From contig NW_020194644.1 in NCBI RefSeq assembly GCF_002865645.1, forward strand, positions 186,001 through 250,000: a stretch of DNA of 64,000 nucleotides. Direction: 5' to 3'. Numbering within the stretch: position 1 is the stretch's first letter; every line of letters begins with the position of its first letter. The DNA is from Hyaloscypha bicolor E (lineage: Eukaryota > Ascomycota > Leotiomycetes > Helotiales > Hyaloscyphaceae). Under the pieces are notes generated by a model. The model saw only the letters and a program-made list of their open reading frames with translations, was not told the origin of the DNA and did no database searches. Position numbers and translations under genes: made by a program. Shown here one piece after another: positions 43,840 to 57,020 of the stretch.

Positions 43840-46800
43840 ATTAGATCTAGCTATTCTTACTTCTATAGTATTTAACTATATAGCTAAAAGAGAAAATAAT
43901 ATTATTAGTCGAATCTCTATTTATAAGATTAATAAAGAGCTTAAAGCTCGGGAAAAAGAAGCTATCTCTGGCCCGGAGAATTAATAACTAGAAGAAATAG
44001 AGCTTTAGTAGTTATAGAAGATATTACCTCCGGAACTTAAGAAATATATCTCTGTTTTCTCTAAGAAGAAATCTGATATCTTTTCTTTCTATAAACTATA
44101 TAATTATAAGATTCAGATTAAAGGCCTAAAGAGAACTAAAAGTATTAGATATTAATTTCTCTAGTAATAGTCTACTTAAAAGCTTCTAGAAATCAAGTAT
44201 TTCTTGGAAGAGAATCTGGCTAAAGGCTTTATTAAAGCTAGTTAGGCTCCTTTTACTTTACTAGTTCTTTTTATAAAGAAAGTAAATAAAGGTTTATATT
44301 TCTATATTAATTTCCGCTATCTAAATAATATTACCCGGAAGAATTAATATCTCCTTTTACTTATTAATAAAACTTTAAATTAATTATCTAAAATTAAGAT
44401 CTATACTAAATTAGATATTTGCTAAGCTTTCTATTATATAGCTATAGACCCGAACTCTCAGAAGCTAATAATATTCCGTATCTATTATAAAATATATAAA
44501 TATAATATTCTCTAGAAAGGCCTTATAAATGGCCCGGCTATATATTAATACTATATAAATAATATACTCTTCAAGTATTTGAATAACTTTTATATAATAT
44601 ATCTTAATAATATTTTCATTTATTTAGAAAATCTAGTAAAGTATAAATAATATATATGAAATATACTAGACTATTTATATCTTACTAGCCTTCAAGTAAA
44701 TATTAAGAAATCGGAATTTAAAGTTATATATATAAAGTACTTAGACTTTATTATCTCTATATCTAGTATTAAAGTAAATTCCAATAAAGTTAAAGTAATA
44801 TATAACTAGTAATTTCTAAAGATAGTTAAGGATATATAGTTCTTCCTTAGCTTCTATAACTTTTATAAATACTTTATTAGAAAGTATAAACGGATTATAA
44901 AACCTCTTATCTTACTTATAAAAAAGAATATTTCCTTTAAATAGTTCAAGTAATATTAAGAGGCATTTATTTACCTAAAGGAAGCTATAATTTCTATTCT
45001 AGTTCTGAGATACTATAATCCGGATCTGCCTATAATAGTAAAAACAGATATATCTAAAAAAGTAATTACTAGTCTACTTTCTTAATAAAACCCAGAAATA
45101 GGCCTTTAGTATCCTATAGCTTGTTTTTCCAAAACTATACTTCCGGTAAAGCTTAATTATAATATATATAATAAGGAAATACTTGCTATAATATAAGTAC
45201 TAAAGAAATAAGAGCTAAGCTAAAGGGCTTTTAGGATATTTCCTTTAAGATCTATTCTAATTATTATACCTTAGAGTACTTTATAACTACTAAGAAACTC
45301 TTTTCTTAATAAGCTAGATAGGCTAAGCTTCTATTCTGCTATTACTTTAAGCTTATATATTATTCTGGAAAATTAAATAAGTAAGTAGATACTTTATTAT
45401 AAAAATAAAATAAAGTAAATATTTAGGGCCAGATTAAGGAAAAGCTATAAACTCAAGTACTTTTCCCTAAAGATAAGATTAATCCGAAGATTATCTATAA
45501 CTTATAGCTTATAGTAATACTTTATAAAGTCAGCTTACTTAATTCGGAATTTGGCCTTAAAAACCAAGTATATATTAAAGACTTCCCGGAAAAAAATACT
45601 TCTATTAAAGGTATAATTCCTCTAGAAAAAGGTATTTTCTTAGAAGCTTTACTAGTAGATTCCGTTATAGTAGTCCCTATAGAAGTACTATTAGAAGCTC
45701 CTATTAAGTATAGTAGTTTATAACTTATAAATAAGATCCTATAGAATAATTATATATTACCAGATCTAGAAAAGCTATATATAATAGCTTAAGTTAAAAG
45801 TAATATCTAGATATTATAAGACGGCCTTCTTTTATATTATAGAAGACTCTATATTACAGAGAACGAAATAACTTCCGGATTACCTTTACGGACTGCTCTA
45901 ATTTATAAAGTATATAATAAACCTCTTTCTAGATATCCTAAATATATAAAGCTCCGTTAATTACTAAAGAAGTAATATTACTAGCTATTTATAGGCAAGA
46001 ATATTAATTAATATTATAGTAATTACTATATTTATAGGAGATTATATATATCTAGAAATAAGAAGCCTAGTTTACTTTATTTCTTTCTAGTTCCTAATTA
46101 CTTCTAGTAATATATTACCGTAAACTTTAAAAGCTATCCAGAAAGCAAATCGGGCTATAATATAGTTACTATATTTGTAAATCGCTTATTTAAGTACCTA
46201 ATTATAATTCTTATACGGGATATAATTATAGCTAAATAGCTAGTGCCTCTATTTTTATTTTATATAATATACTAAGTAAGTATTCTAGAAATAATTATAT
46301 TAGATTAGAGACTCTAATTTATATCTGATTTTTAAAGCGAATTCTATATAAGAATTAGTATAAAGCTTAAGCTTTTTATAACTAATTATCCCCAAACGGA
46401 CAAATAAATAAAGATTATTAATTAGTACTTTAATTAGAGATTATATCTATATATTAATTACTATTAGAATAACTAGAACAAATAAGTTACTATAATTAAT
46501 TATTAATAAGCCTTCCTTTAGTACGAAACTATTAGCTAGTTCCTATTTATAACTAAAAAGAGCTATAAGCCTTATATCTCTCTAGACTAGAACTTCCCTA
46601 TTAAAGCTAACTTATCTAAAGAGAAGCTAAATAAGAATAAAGCTAAAATATTAGTAAATTAATTACATAAATTATAGTAACTTACTTAAGGCTATATAAA
46701 GCAAGTATAGAAATAATATATAATATAAACTAATAAATACTACTATCTAATTAATTTCAAAGTCGGGAATAAAGTATAGGTTACTATAAAGTACTAGAAA

Positions 46801-46990
46801 TTCAATTATCCGAGCCGGAAGCTAGAGAACTAAATAGAAGGCCTATTTGAGATTCTAGAATAATATAGCTACTTGTTTCTTCTAAAACTACCAGAAATTA
46901 TAAAAATATATCCAGTTTTTCATATAAAGAAGCTATAAAAAGACTTCCAGAATTCTCTGCTAGATTAAATAAACCCGAAACTACTCTTAT
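43840..46990 (+). pseudogene. Gypsy pol (protease-RT-RNase H-integrase) remnant
   Basis: RT is recognisable: IYTKLDIC, AFYYIAIDPNSQK, GLINGPAIY, YLNNIFIYLENL (degenerate YxDD box, both Asp now Asn), IKKSEFKV, KYLDFIISI. RNase H follows (IVKTDISK, YPIACFSKTILP) and the integrase zinc and DDE regions occupy about 45,950-46,600. Loss of the catalytic Asp pair confirms inactivity. Confidence 0.72.
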
Positions 46991-47699
46991 TAATACTAGA
47001 GAATAGTAAATAAGAATACGGCATTAAACAGGTTATTATAGTTAAGCTAGTAAGAAATAGGCTAAAGTATAGAATTTAGTAAATTAGTTAGAATAAAGAT
47101 CTAGTATAATATCTAGCTTTAGTACTAAGTAATAGCTCTCTGATTTTATAGAGTTTCCATAATAATAATATTAATATACCAGAATCTTTATAAAACCTAT
47201 AATACTAGCTAGACTATATAAAAAATAATACTTATCCAGAACTATACAGAAATAATAATAAACTTTTCTAGATTATATAGTAAAAGCGCCGGCCTTTTAT
47301 ATATAATATCTATATCCGAGATACTAGTTTTACTTTAAAGAGGAGAATAATACGAAATTAGATAGATTAATAGCTTTTACGAAGCTCGGGAATAAGCTTA
47401 TTTCAAAGAGAGGGGTAATATTATAATTCCCAGATATCCGGTATCTGAGATATCTTGCTAGATACCAGATACCTCCTAGATATATATAATGCGGCCGCCT
47501 TACTAGGGAAGTATACTTGGAATATACTAGAGATATTTAGAAGACTAAGCCCCTTTGGGACTAGTATACTATAGGATATATATACTTCCTTATAGCCTCC
47601 TATATTCTAGTTTTCCCTTCCTTAGCTTTGAATTATCTTTATAAGGAACCTTCTACCTTACTTTCTAAGCCCTAAATACTATACCCGTAATATTAATAT

Positions 47700-49560
47700 T
47701 CTTTTAATTATTAAAGAAAAATATTAATAATTATTTAGATATTTTATAAATAATAATTTTAAATTAAAATCTTATTTACTAGCTATACGAGATTTAAGTA
47801 ATATTTACTCAGGTATCTATATACTTTCTATTCTTTTAGATACTTTAAGAAAATATAATATTAAATATAATATAACTAGATAAGTAATTTTAATTTTAAT
47901 TTTAATTATTATTAACTAACTTCAAATTAGTATTACTCGAGATAATACTAGCTCAAATAATACCTTATTAAAGGCTTTTATAAAGTATTATAATAAGAAA
48001 GGCATTAAATTTCAAGAAGATATTTCTTATATAGCTTATATTTTAAATTTAGTAGTTTAAGATATTTTAAAAGCTCTTATTAAAAACAATTATAATACCT
48101 CTTATTCTATAGATTTATATAAGCAAGAAATAGAAGAACTCGAAAATAGAGAAGAAGAAAAAAAAGAATAAGTAACAAGTACGTTTCTTATATAATTTAT
48201 AAGAGTTTTATTAATAAATTATAGATTTATTAATTTGGAGAAGGATTTAAAAGACTATTATAGGTCTTAAATATAACTAAAAAAACCGACGGCTATTAGA
48301 AGCTCAAATTAAAGCTTTTAATATAGAAAATATTTAATTTCCTTAATTTAATAAGTAATTAATTTTTTAATTTTTTAATTATTAATTAATACTAATTATT
48401 TATAGATTAAAAAATACAGAAGTCTTCGACTTATTATATATTAAAGAACTTTTTATATATATATAAAGCTATTAAAGTAGTTATTAATAGCTCTAATTTA
48501 AAGGCTTTTAAAAATAAAAGTCTAGTTTTAACTAATATTAAAATTACTTATTTAAATAATATTTTAAATATAATTTCAATATTTATTAAAGCTATAACTA
48601 AGTTATAAGCCGAAAATTATCCGACTATATATTATATTATATCTGAGGTATATAAAATATATAATAAACTTGAAAATTTTAAAAAGGAATTTAAAGTAAG
48701 TTTTTTCTTAAATTCTTCTTATATTATTAATAATATTATACTAATCTTTAATAGAATAAAGCATTTACAGATATAATAGATAAGAATATAGCTAAACTTC
48801 GAAAATATTATCCTAAAACAGGTGTTTTAGATAATAAAAGTAAAGCTTTATATTTAGCTCTTATTCTTAATCCTCAAATTAAATAAGAAGAATTAACTAG
48901 TATTAGCTTATCTAATAGTATATCTTCGGATATATATAATAGATTAAAGACTAATTATAACGTATAAGTAATTCCTTTAATTATTTTTTTAATAAATTAA
49001 TAACTAATTTTATATTTAGATATAAATATAATTATAATTTATTTCACGCTAGATCCGATTCCTCGGATATTAATATGGCCGATTCCGATAAAAATAACTT
49101 AGATATATATATTACTAATAAGTCTTCTAATATAGAAAACGAATTAATAACTTATTTAGAAAAAAAGAGAGAAAATAGAAAAGTAAGTAAAACTCACTTA
49201 AATTTTATTAAATAATTACCCGATATTTCCTTAATATTTTTTAATATATTAGTACTAATATATATATAGATTAAGCTATTAGATTATTAGAAGTCTAATG
49301 CGGCTAGATTTCCTGTTTTAGCTTTAATAGCTAGGAAATATTTAGGAATTCCGGCTTTCTTAGCTACTAGCAAGAGGTTCTTTTCTTAAGGCGCTCTTAT
49401 TATATCTAAATTACGAAATAGACTTAATAAGAGTACCTTTAAAAAGATATCTTATTTAAAGAGCTGGGGTATATTTAAAAATAAATTAGAAGAAGCTAAA
49501 AAAGAAAAGAAAAAGAGGGCAAATCAGGTTTTAGAAGAGGATAATTAGTTTATTATTATA
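47700..49560 (+). pseudogene. hAT transposase 3' part
   Basis: Readable: TRDNTSSNNTLLKAFIKYY, DISYIAYILNLVV, then the hAT C-terminal dimerisation region YWKSNAARFPVLALIARKYL, LATSKRFFS (ATSERxFS box), GALIISKLRNRLNKSTF and LKSWGIF. Stop codons are scattered. The 5' half with the BED finger would lie before 40,990 and is too eroded to read with confidence. Confidence 0.75.
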
Positions 49561-52500
49561 GAAAAGAAGTAATTAGTTAGTTCTTAGCTTAATTTAGATT
49601 TTTTTATTATAATATTATTAGTTAGTTATAAGGCTATTTAATAATTAATAAGTAAAAGTAAAGAGAAAAATATAAAAAGTCAAGAAACTCCGGTATTATA
49701 TAATTAATTAAGTATTAATTAGATTAATTAAGATTAATTAATCTAATCTAATCAAAAAAAATCTGAATTATATTAATTATAATCTAATTATATTAATTAA
49801 TTTAATTAATGTAATTAATTCTTTAATATACTAACCTAATATAACAGGTACTAAAAATAAAGAAAAAGAAAATAAATACTATAATTAAAATTATTTTCTT
49901 AATTTTATAAAGCTTTATTAAATTCGCGAATATTAAAAATCGACTTTAAGGTACTTTTTATAAGTTAATTAAAAGAAGGCTATAATATAAATCCTTATAA
50001 TTATAAGAAGATCTTAAGTAAAAGATTATTTTAATCTCTTAATCTTCTCTATATTATTCTATATTCAGGCTACTCTAAGCGGTTAGCTTATAGAGCACCC
50101 TGAAAAATACTAGTTATATAAGAAATACCAGAATTGCCTCTTTCTAGGGAATTGCATATCGGAATATAATTATATTCAAATTCTTAGTACTAAGCTTGGG
50201 ATAATAGAGAGGATACTTAAGTACTTTTCTCTATATTTTAGTACTTATGAAATATAAGGGGCTTTTATTATAATTTTTTAAAGCTCGGAAAGGAATTCTT
50301 AAGCTAGTAGTTCTATAAAAAGTACTAAGAAAAAAAAATCTAATCTTATATTACTTTTCTCTCTTTCTTCTCTTTATTACTATAGATTCTCCCCGCTTTT
50401 ATATTACCTATAAGCAAAATCGGTCTGCTTCTGACTTTATTATAAAACAGGCTAAGATATATAAGAGCTATAATTACTATCGAGTCTATATTTCCCTCTT
50501 TTTCTAGCTTAACTAACTAGTTAATAGGCCCGGTTAGCTACTAATTATATCTAGTAGTATCCTGCCTTATAAGAACTCGATTCAAATATTTTTCCTACCT
50601 TTCGGTAATAATAACGATTAATTACAGATATTTCTACAGACAAGCCAACCCTATAGTACTAGTAACAAATCTGTTAATTATCTATTACGGCCCCAGTTTA
50701 TATTATAAAGAACCCTTCTACTAACCTACCTACTATACGGCCTCCTGCTTTCCTCTCTCACTTCCGGCTAGCTCCTATATATATAACTAGTCCGCTTACG
50801 GATTACTATATAGCTTGCGGAGCCCTCTATTTTGGCTATATAAATAATTGCTTTGAGGCCTATTATAAGAAGAGTAATATAATACTTCCTCTAATCCGCA
50901 AGTTTTCTCTATATCTTTCTTATTTCTTTATAAGTAATAACCTGCTTTACCGGGCTTTCCGGATAAATATCCGGGTATATAATTATACTTTTGCCTTTAT
51001 ATTAATTAGCTATAAGAAAGATACCCGGATTAACTTCTCCTATAGAATCTAGTACTTTCAGATTTATAGCAAGCTCTTTTATTTCTAAGGCCTACTATAG
51101 CCTGCTATATATATTAAACCCTCCTTTATATAGCTCTTCTTCTATAACCTATTCTTTATAACTAATATATAGGCTACTAACTTCTCTTACTTAGATTATA
51201 TAATTCTTTTATAGCTTACAGATATACTTATAAACTATAACCTGTTTATTATAGTTTATAAGATGGCCCGCAAGTATCTTATAAGCTAGTAAATCAATTT
51301 CCGGATCTTACTTAACTCGCAAATATACTTAATTCTCGAGTTAGATATAAATTATTATTATAAGAACCTTTCTATAAATAATAAGGTTATTATCCTTATT
51401 TCGGATAAATATATAGATACGAGCTACTATAATCTAGTACTAATAGTTTATAAGGCAGGCTGCAAGTATTTATAAATATATATAATTAATATTATATATA
51501 TAATATATATACTACTTTACTATATCTTACTCTTTCTATATAGTAATCCGAGCTAGTATTACAAGTTATAATTATAGGACTATACTAGAATCTGCTAGTA
51601 AATATAGCTTAAATAATAGGCTTTTTACTAGTACTATCTCTATATCTATCTAGCCTTTTCCCTATTCTTTTATACTAGCTGCCTTTTCTAGTAATATATT
51701 ATTAATATATATATTACTTATAAGATAACCTTACTTAACTAGCTCTGCTTATACTAGTAAAATATTTGTATAAATATCTATATAAGACTTATAAATGTTT
51801 TAATTTATAAGAATATCTATATAAGTAATATTAGCTATTACTTTATTCTTTTATTAAGCTTTACGAATAGTAATTACTTTATATAGTAGCTCTTTCAAGA
51901 CTTAATAGCTATTATATAGTACTTTAGTAAGCCAAGCTTCTTTATTATATTTATAGCTAACCCGTACTAGCCTGAGATTATAGATTATTTCTTAAATAAG
52001 TAGTAAGTAATTAACTATCCAGATTTCCTTTACTAGGTCTTTATTCTAAAGATAAGAGAGCTTCTTACGGACCTTAAAAACTACCTTTTTAGATAGTATA
52101 TAGGCTATATATATATAATTAAGTACTAGAAGTATAGCCTTTTATATATATATCTATTCTTATTTTTTAAGAAAGATATTATCTTCTTAATCTCTAATTT
52201 AATTAATGAGGTTATTTATACTAAGCTTTTAGACCCGTTATAGGATTCTATAGGCAAACTTACGGCCGTAATTACTAGCCAGATATCTTACGGGCTATAT
52301 AGCCTCAATAATAATCCAAAAGCCCTATATATAGCCCGTAGTATATCTATAGCTCTGCTTATATATTAGAAGAGGTTCCCTAAAGTATTTATAGCTATAA
52401 TAATTATTTATAAGAATAAGTATCCCGAATACTGGTACTAGAATAACGGCTATATATTTACGGTCTGTAAACCCGGCTTTCTAGGCCAGGAAGTCATCTG

Positions 52501-52672
52501 TAATAATTACTAGATTATTCCGTATAACTCGTATCTTTTCTAGAAGTTCTACTTATATATTAATATTAAGATTTATATATCTATATAAGTAATTAAATAT
52601 ATTTACAAGTATATTTATAAAAAAAATAGATTATTATAGTACGGCAGGCCGTACTTATTAAAAATTATATTA

Positions 52673-52945
52673 TTTTAGTGGTTTTAAGGTTTAGGTTATA
52701 TAGTAAAGGCTGCGGCCTTTTATATATAACTTGCGGAAATTATATAAGAAAGCTGGTTTTTCTATAGATTTAGAGAATAATTCTTTATAAGTATTTAATT
52801 AATTGAGCTTTTATATACTATATACTATTTATACTTTACTATTTATACTTTTAATTTATTATTTTACTATTAAATCACGTTTTATACTCTGGTATACTTT
52901 ATATGGGTTTTTGTCTTATTATAGTTTCCCTTCTATATTATATAA
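52673..52945 (+). repeat. Solo LTR inside the Helitron
   Basis: Matches 32103-32390 across its length (TTTTAAGGTTTAGGTTATAT, GGCCTTTTATATATAACTTG, TGGTATACTTTATATGGG). No internal retroelement sequence follows, and Helitron reading resumes after it, so it is a solo LTR. It preserves GC better than the copy at 32 kb. Confidence 0.7.
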
Positions 52946-53599
52946 CTATTATTATCTCGAAAATAAATAATAAGATTATCTAATATCTCTAAGCTCGGTA
53001 TATAGGCTCTATAAAGGCTTTCTAGTACTTATTCGAGTATCTAATATATTAGGAATTCCCTCTAGTTTAATATCTTATAATCTACTTTTCTAGATAATAT
53101 ATAGTCTGTTTTATAGCTAACTTCTTATCTGAATAGATTATAAACCGGACCGCAAATACCTGCTTTACCTTAATAGCCTTCTTTAAGTATAATATAATAT
53201 ATAAAAATAGTTACTAGTACCTATACTACAAGTTCCTATAGTACTTTATATGGGTTACTAAAACCCGGATATAGAAGTACTATAAGCGAGAATATAGTAT
53301 TAGCTATATTTACTATTATAGCCTAGTTTCGGGCAAGCGGTTCTATTTATAGCTCTTACTAATAGTTATATATAGTCTATAGTCCTTTAACGAACTCTAT
53401 TTAGTCGAGAATATCTATTATTTTATATACTATACTATCTATATTACCTATAGCTTAGTAGAGAATAATTAGAAATAGTTCTAGTACTTTAATAAAGCTA
53501 TTTTATTAATAACTAGCTATAGTTTATAAATACTCTTTCTTATAGATATCTGCTAGTAGCTAATTACAGATATACAAGTAATTTAGAACTAGTATAAAA

Positions 53600-55200
53600 A
53601 GTATTTCTATAATAACTTGGCCTATAAGCTAGCCTATAATCCGTTAATTAACTTCCTGCTATCTTTAGTTAATTCTTACTATAATTACGGCCTCTTTTTA
53701 CTTGATCTCGGCCTTACGGATCTCTAGCAAATACTTATAGATATTGCCCTGCCTAAAAATACCTTTAACTAGACTATAAGCTATTATATAGCTAATCTAT
53801 AGGTTAATTATACCTATAAGACATTACTAGCGGCTATAATACAAGCCTAGCTAAATGTAAACTAGTACTCTTACTTCTAGATAATTATAGTAATAATTAC
53901 AGACAATTTGCAAACTATCTACTTTTACTTATAAGGCTCTAGTAATACTAGTAAGACATTTCTTTATAAGATTCTCTATTACTATTACTATAGCCAAGAT
54001 AAGGTAATTCTATATATAGTATTAACGGATATTATAGCTTTTCTTCTTCCGGATAGATATATATCTTACTTCTAGTTCCGGATTCTACTTGAGCTTAATA
54101 AGTTATTCGTAAGTATAATTACTAAAACAAGCCGGCTCGGGGCTCTCTTATAATCTATAAATCTAATTATCTGAAATAAGGTACCTATATAATACAAGTA
54201 TTACTTTGAGATAATATACTAGCTAATAGTCGATTTACGGTCGGTTATAGATAATATTCTCTTTAGAAGAGTACCTATAATTCTCGGAAGAAACTTTGCC
54301 CAGATCTTACTAGTAGTTCTATATAGTTTGCAGGCTAATATAATATAGGCCTATTTATAGCGGATATAAATCTGGCTATAACTCTATTAGTTATTATTAC
54401 GGATTAATATACAGGTCCGTAATAATCCGTCCGAATAGAATTTTATAGACTAGATTAGTAGTCTACTATATAACTTGTTTTTAAATAAGCAGATTATATT
54501 CCTGCCTTTTATTCCGTATATCTAGTTAGTTATAGACCTAATTAATTATATCTATCTATAAGAATAACTCTTATAGGCCCTATATAATTACCGGGCCTTT
54601 AGTAAATAGGCAATTCTATTAACTCTAAATAATATAGTCTGTAAGCTTAACTAAATAATTCTAGATATACTTCCTGGCCAGAAATAGATATATTTTATAA
54701 TAGATTTAGCTAATATAAATAAGGCAGATCCTGAAATTACAGAATTATCTTTAGAGATCTTATAAAGTATCTATTTACTAGGTTTATCTCTTTCCAAGCT
54801 ATAACTCAAGATTAGTATATCCGTAATACTCTTACGAAATCTCTATCCGCAGGAAGGGCTTTATAACGGATTATAGATATTAATATATAGCTTTAGAAGG
54901 TTCTTAATTCGGGTATAGCTACTAGATAGCGACTTTAATAGCCAGTTATAGATAATTCTACGGATTAAGCTCTAGTCTACAAATTAGTAACTATCTTTTA
55001 TACTCTTCTATAAGTAGTTTCTACTTGCTTTATTCTTTATAATAACTATTAATAAGTTATAAGGCCAGTTATTTAAGGTAGTAGGAGTAGATTTATAGTT
55101 GCCGGTCTTTTCTTATAGCCAGTTCTATATGGCGGCCTTATAGGTAACCTTATAGACAGGGCTTTATATTCTTTTATTCTCTAATATAAACTATATAAGT
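53600..55200 (+). pseudogene. Helitron Pif1-like helicase remnant
   Basis: Signatures near the C-terminus: ELSLEILQSIYLLGLSLSKL, LKISISVILLRNLYPQEGL, GQLFKVVGVDL preceded by ITINKL, and FSYSQFYMAALQVT (family VAxSRVTS). An upstream P-loop-like segment YGSSNTSKTFL is at about 53,930-53,960. Inactive because of stops. Confidence 0.7.
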
Positions 55201-55366
55201 AATATAGTATACCCAGAAATATTATAAGGTCTTACTTAGCTTTTAACTTACTTACAGGTAACTTTGTATACTTACAGGCTATTTTCCTTATTATATTATC
55301 CGTAAAGAGTCCGTACTTAATTTATATACTTAGCTAAAAGCCTTTATTATATTTTAACCCTACTCG

Positions 55367-55459
55367 GGACGAGTTTAGGGCAAAATTATTAATTGGCCCC
55401 GGAGCTTGCATAGGGCCGCCAATTAATAATTTTAGCGAAGCGGCCCTAAACTTGTCTCT
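55367..55459. repeat. Inverted repeat at the Helitron 3' end
   Basis: GACGAGTTTAGGGC and AAAATTATTAATTGGC on the left pair with GCCAATTAATAATTTT..GGCCCTAAACTTGTC on the right; the right arm has nine extra bases (AGCGAAGCG). The loop is about 20 bp. The CTAA inside the right arm fits a Helitron terminus. Confidence 0.6.
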
Positions 55460-55535
55460 TTACTATATTAATAGAAGATCCGTATAAAACGGACACTGCC
55501 ACGTGACCAGTTTTTGTCTGTGCGGGAACACCAAA

Positions 55536-55619
55536 CTCTCATGCTCTCTCACGCTCTCTCACGCTCTCTCACGCTCTCTCACACTCTCTCACACTCTCAT
55601 ACGCTCTCTCACACGCTCT
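55536..55619. repeat. CTCTCACG-type microsatellite
   Basis: Tandem 10-bp units (ACGCTCTCTC and variants) repeated about eight times directly before the ATG at 55621; could act as a pyrimidine-rich promoter tract or 5' UTR. Confidence 0.75.
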
Positions 55620-55620
55620 A

Positions 55621-56640
55621 ATGGCCCGCCCACGTTACTGCCACGAGTGCCAGACCTGCCTTATCTCTTTAAATTCCGAATCCCTTTGCAGACGTTGTGA
55701 AGAGCGGCACCGGATCCCACGAATAGCCCGCGCTACGGACCGCTACTCGACGTGTAAGCGTATCCGGCCGATAGTCGACTTCCCTCTCGATCGGAATAAT
55801 CTACGAGCGTATACGTGCTCCGCGTGGCGCGATTCCTACCGCGAGCAAAAGGGGGAGCCGGTTTCACAAGAAGGACGGGCACGACGGTTCGCGCGGGTAC
55901 AACGGGTAGTAGAGAAGGCCTTACGGGCAAGATTACGGAGGGAGAGGACGAGAAGGACTTGGCGAGAGAGGAAGAGAGAGTGGGAGGAAGGGGCTTTAAA
56001 CGGAGGGTTTACACGAGGGGAGTTGGAGAGCTTTATGCTTCAGGACGAGCACTAGCTAGGGTCGCTAAGTGACGATGACTTTATAGCTTTGAAAGGGGCT
56101 TGGGAGGGTATACCGCGAGAGCAGGGCCCGCCGGGCTTAGAAGAGATTCGCGCGGCTCTTTATAAGAAGGAGGAATATAAGTGGGTAGTAGAGAGACTCC
56201 GGAAGAGCCCGTATCGGCATTGGGAGGACTGGACGGGTGGGAAGGGAGAGGGAGAGGAGAGAGGGGGAGAGGGGAGCTGGGAGGGCTCGACGGATGAGGG
56301 AGAGAGCTTTACGGACCGGCAAGACGGCTGGGGGGGCTTTACGGGTATAAGAGAGAGCTCTACGGGTCCGCAAGAGAGTTGGGAGGACTTAGCAGGAGGT
56401 TTTACGGATCCGCAAGAGAGCCGGGAGAGCTCCACGGGCCTAGCGGACGAGGGAGAGAGCCCGCAAGAGGACGGGAGGAGCTCTATAGGCCCGCAAGACT
56501 AGTACTGCTCTTCTTGCAATCAAAAGAAGCCTGTTATAGACTTTGGCCGCTTTTTTACGTGTAATACGTGCCGGGAACGTAATAAGAGAGCAAACCAGGC
56601 CCGGCACGTGAGACAAAAGGCTCTACTAAGGCAGGCTTAA
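55621..56640 (+). pseudogene. Cys-pair (zinc-ribbon-like) protein ORF with two in-frame TAG stops
   Basis: The ATG at 55621 starts MARPRYCHECQTCLISLNSE..CRRCEER, then CKRIRPIVDFP..YTCSAW. One continuous frame runs to 56640 except for TAG at 56053-56055 and 56500-56502, each readable as CAG (Gln) changed to TAG. Between them is an acidic/Gly/Ser-rich repeat region (TGPQESWED, TDPQESRES, TGLADEGES). After the second stop comes YCSSCNQKKPVIDFG..FTCNTCRERNKRANQARH, another CxxC pair module of the same type as the N-terminal one, and a stop. The GC-rich character contrasts with the Helitron next door. Similar Cys-pair ORFs are known in fungal repeats, often multicopy; function unknown. Possibly a gene carried by or inserted beside the Helitron. 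Confidence 0.6.
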
Positions 56641-56827
56641 TTAAGCAATCTCGTATATAATTTATTAAAGTTAAAGACGTTATAATAAAGTTATAAAGGG
56701 TTTAAAGTAGATTAAAGGGTGCGGACTAGAAAACGAGTGCGCGCAGCAATTTTAGCGCGAAACGCACTGATTTCGACAACTAGCTGTACTAGTGCCCTTT
56801 AAGCTTAGCCGGGCGGAACAGACCTTC

Positions 56828-56870
<43 letters not shown>
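56828..56870. repeat. (ATC)n microsatellite
   Basis: About 14 uninterrupted ATC triplets followed by imperfect CATCAGCCT units, upstream of the Helo_like_N gene. On the minus strand it would encode poly-Asp, but no real gene supports that. Confidence 0.85.
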
Positions 56871-57020
56871 GCCTCATCATCAGCCTCAATACCACACAAC
56901 AACCTCACCAGCTCCAGCTGAATGCGCTTGTCTCCCGTTGGCTCTGCATCATACCTAGGTAAATACAAGTTCGTAGCCATCACCACGTACAGGTGGGAGT
57001 TCGACTTTGCCAGCCCCAGA

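Larger units (their letters stand above)
40999..47692 (+). mobile_element. Ty3/gypsy LTR retrotransposon, 6.7 kb, TSD TTAAT
   Basis: LTRs of 274 bp (40999-41272 and 47419-47692) begin TATTACG/TATTATA and end CCGTAATA, i.e. RIP-altered TGTTACG..CGTAACA. Both flanks are TTAAT (40994-40998, 47693-47697), an exact 5-bp target duplication. Internal order is gag, zinc knuckle, protease, RT, RNase H, integrase, the gypsy order. Every frame is interrupted by TAG/TAA. It lies inside the hAT element, so it inserted later. Confidence 0.9.
39600..49830 (+). mobile_element. hAT DNA transposon split by a gypsy insertion
   Basis: Ends are marked by similar inverted arrays of GATTA/TAATC words (about 39615-39740 and 49700-49820). 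The transposase is split: its 5' part lies before 40999 and its 3' part after 47692. Subtracting the 6.7-kb gypsy leaves an element of about 3.5 kb, a normal hAT size. Exact termini and 8-bp target duplication could not be fixed. A short GC-richer island at about 39,770-39,840 (TACGGCC..GGCCGTAG) forms an inverted repeat inside the left end. Confidence 0.65.
49860..55460 (+). mobile_element. Helitron, RIP-degraded, with nested solo LTR
   Basis: A Helitron_like_N/Rep-type region is readable at about 50,950-51,500 (YNYTFAFILISYKKDTRINFS, FRILLNSQIYLILE) and a Pif1/RecD-like helicase at about 53,600-55,200. The 3' side ends at an inverted repeat followed by CTAA (55,450), compatible with a Helitron terminus (hairpin then CTRR). 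The 5' TC end was not located. A 270-bp LTR is inserted near 52,673. Many frames carry TAG/TAA so the element is dead. Confidence 0.7.
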
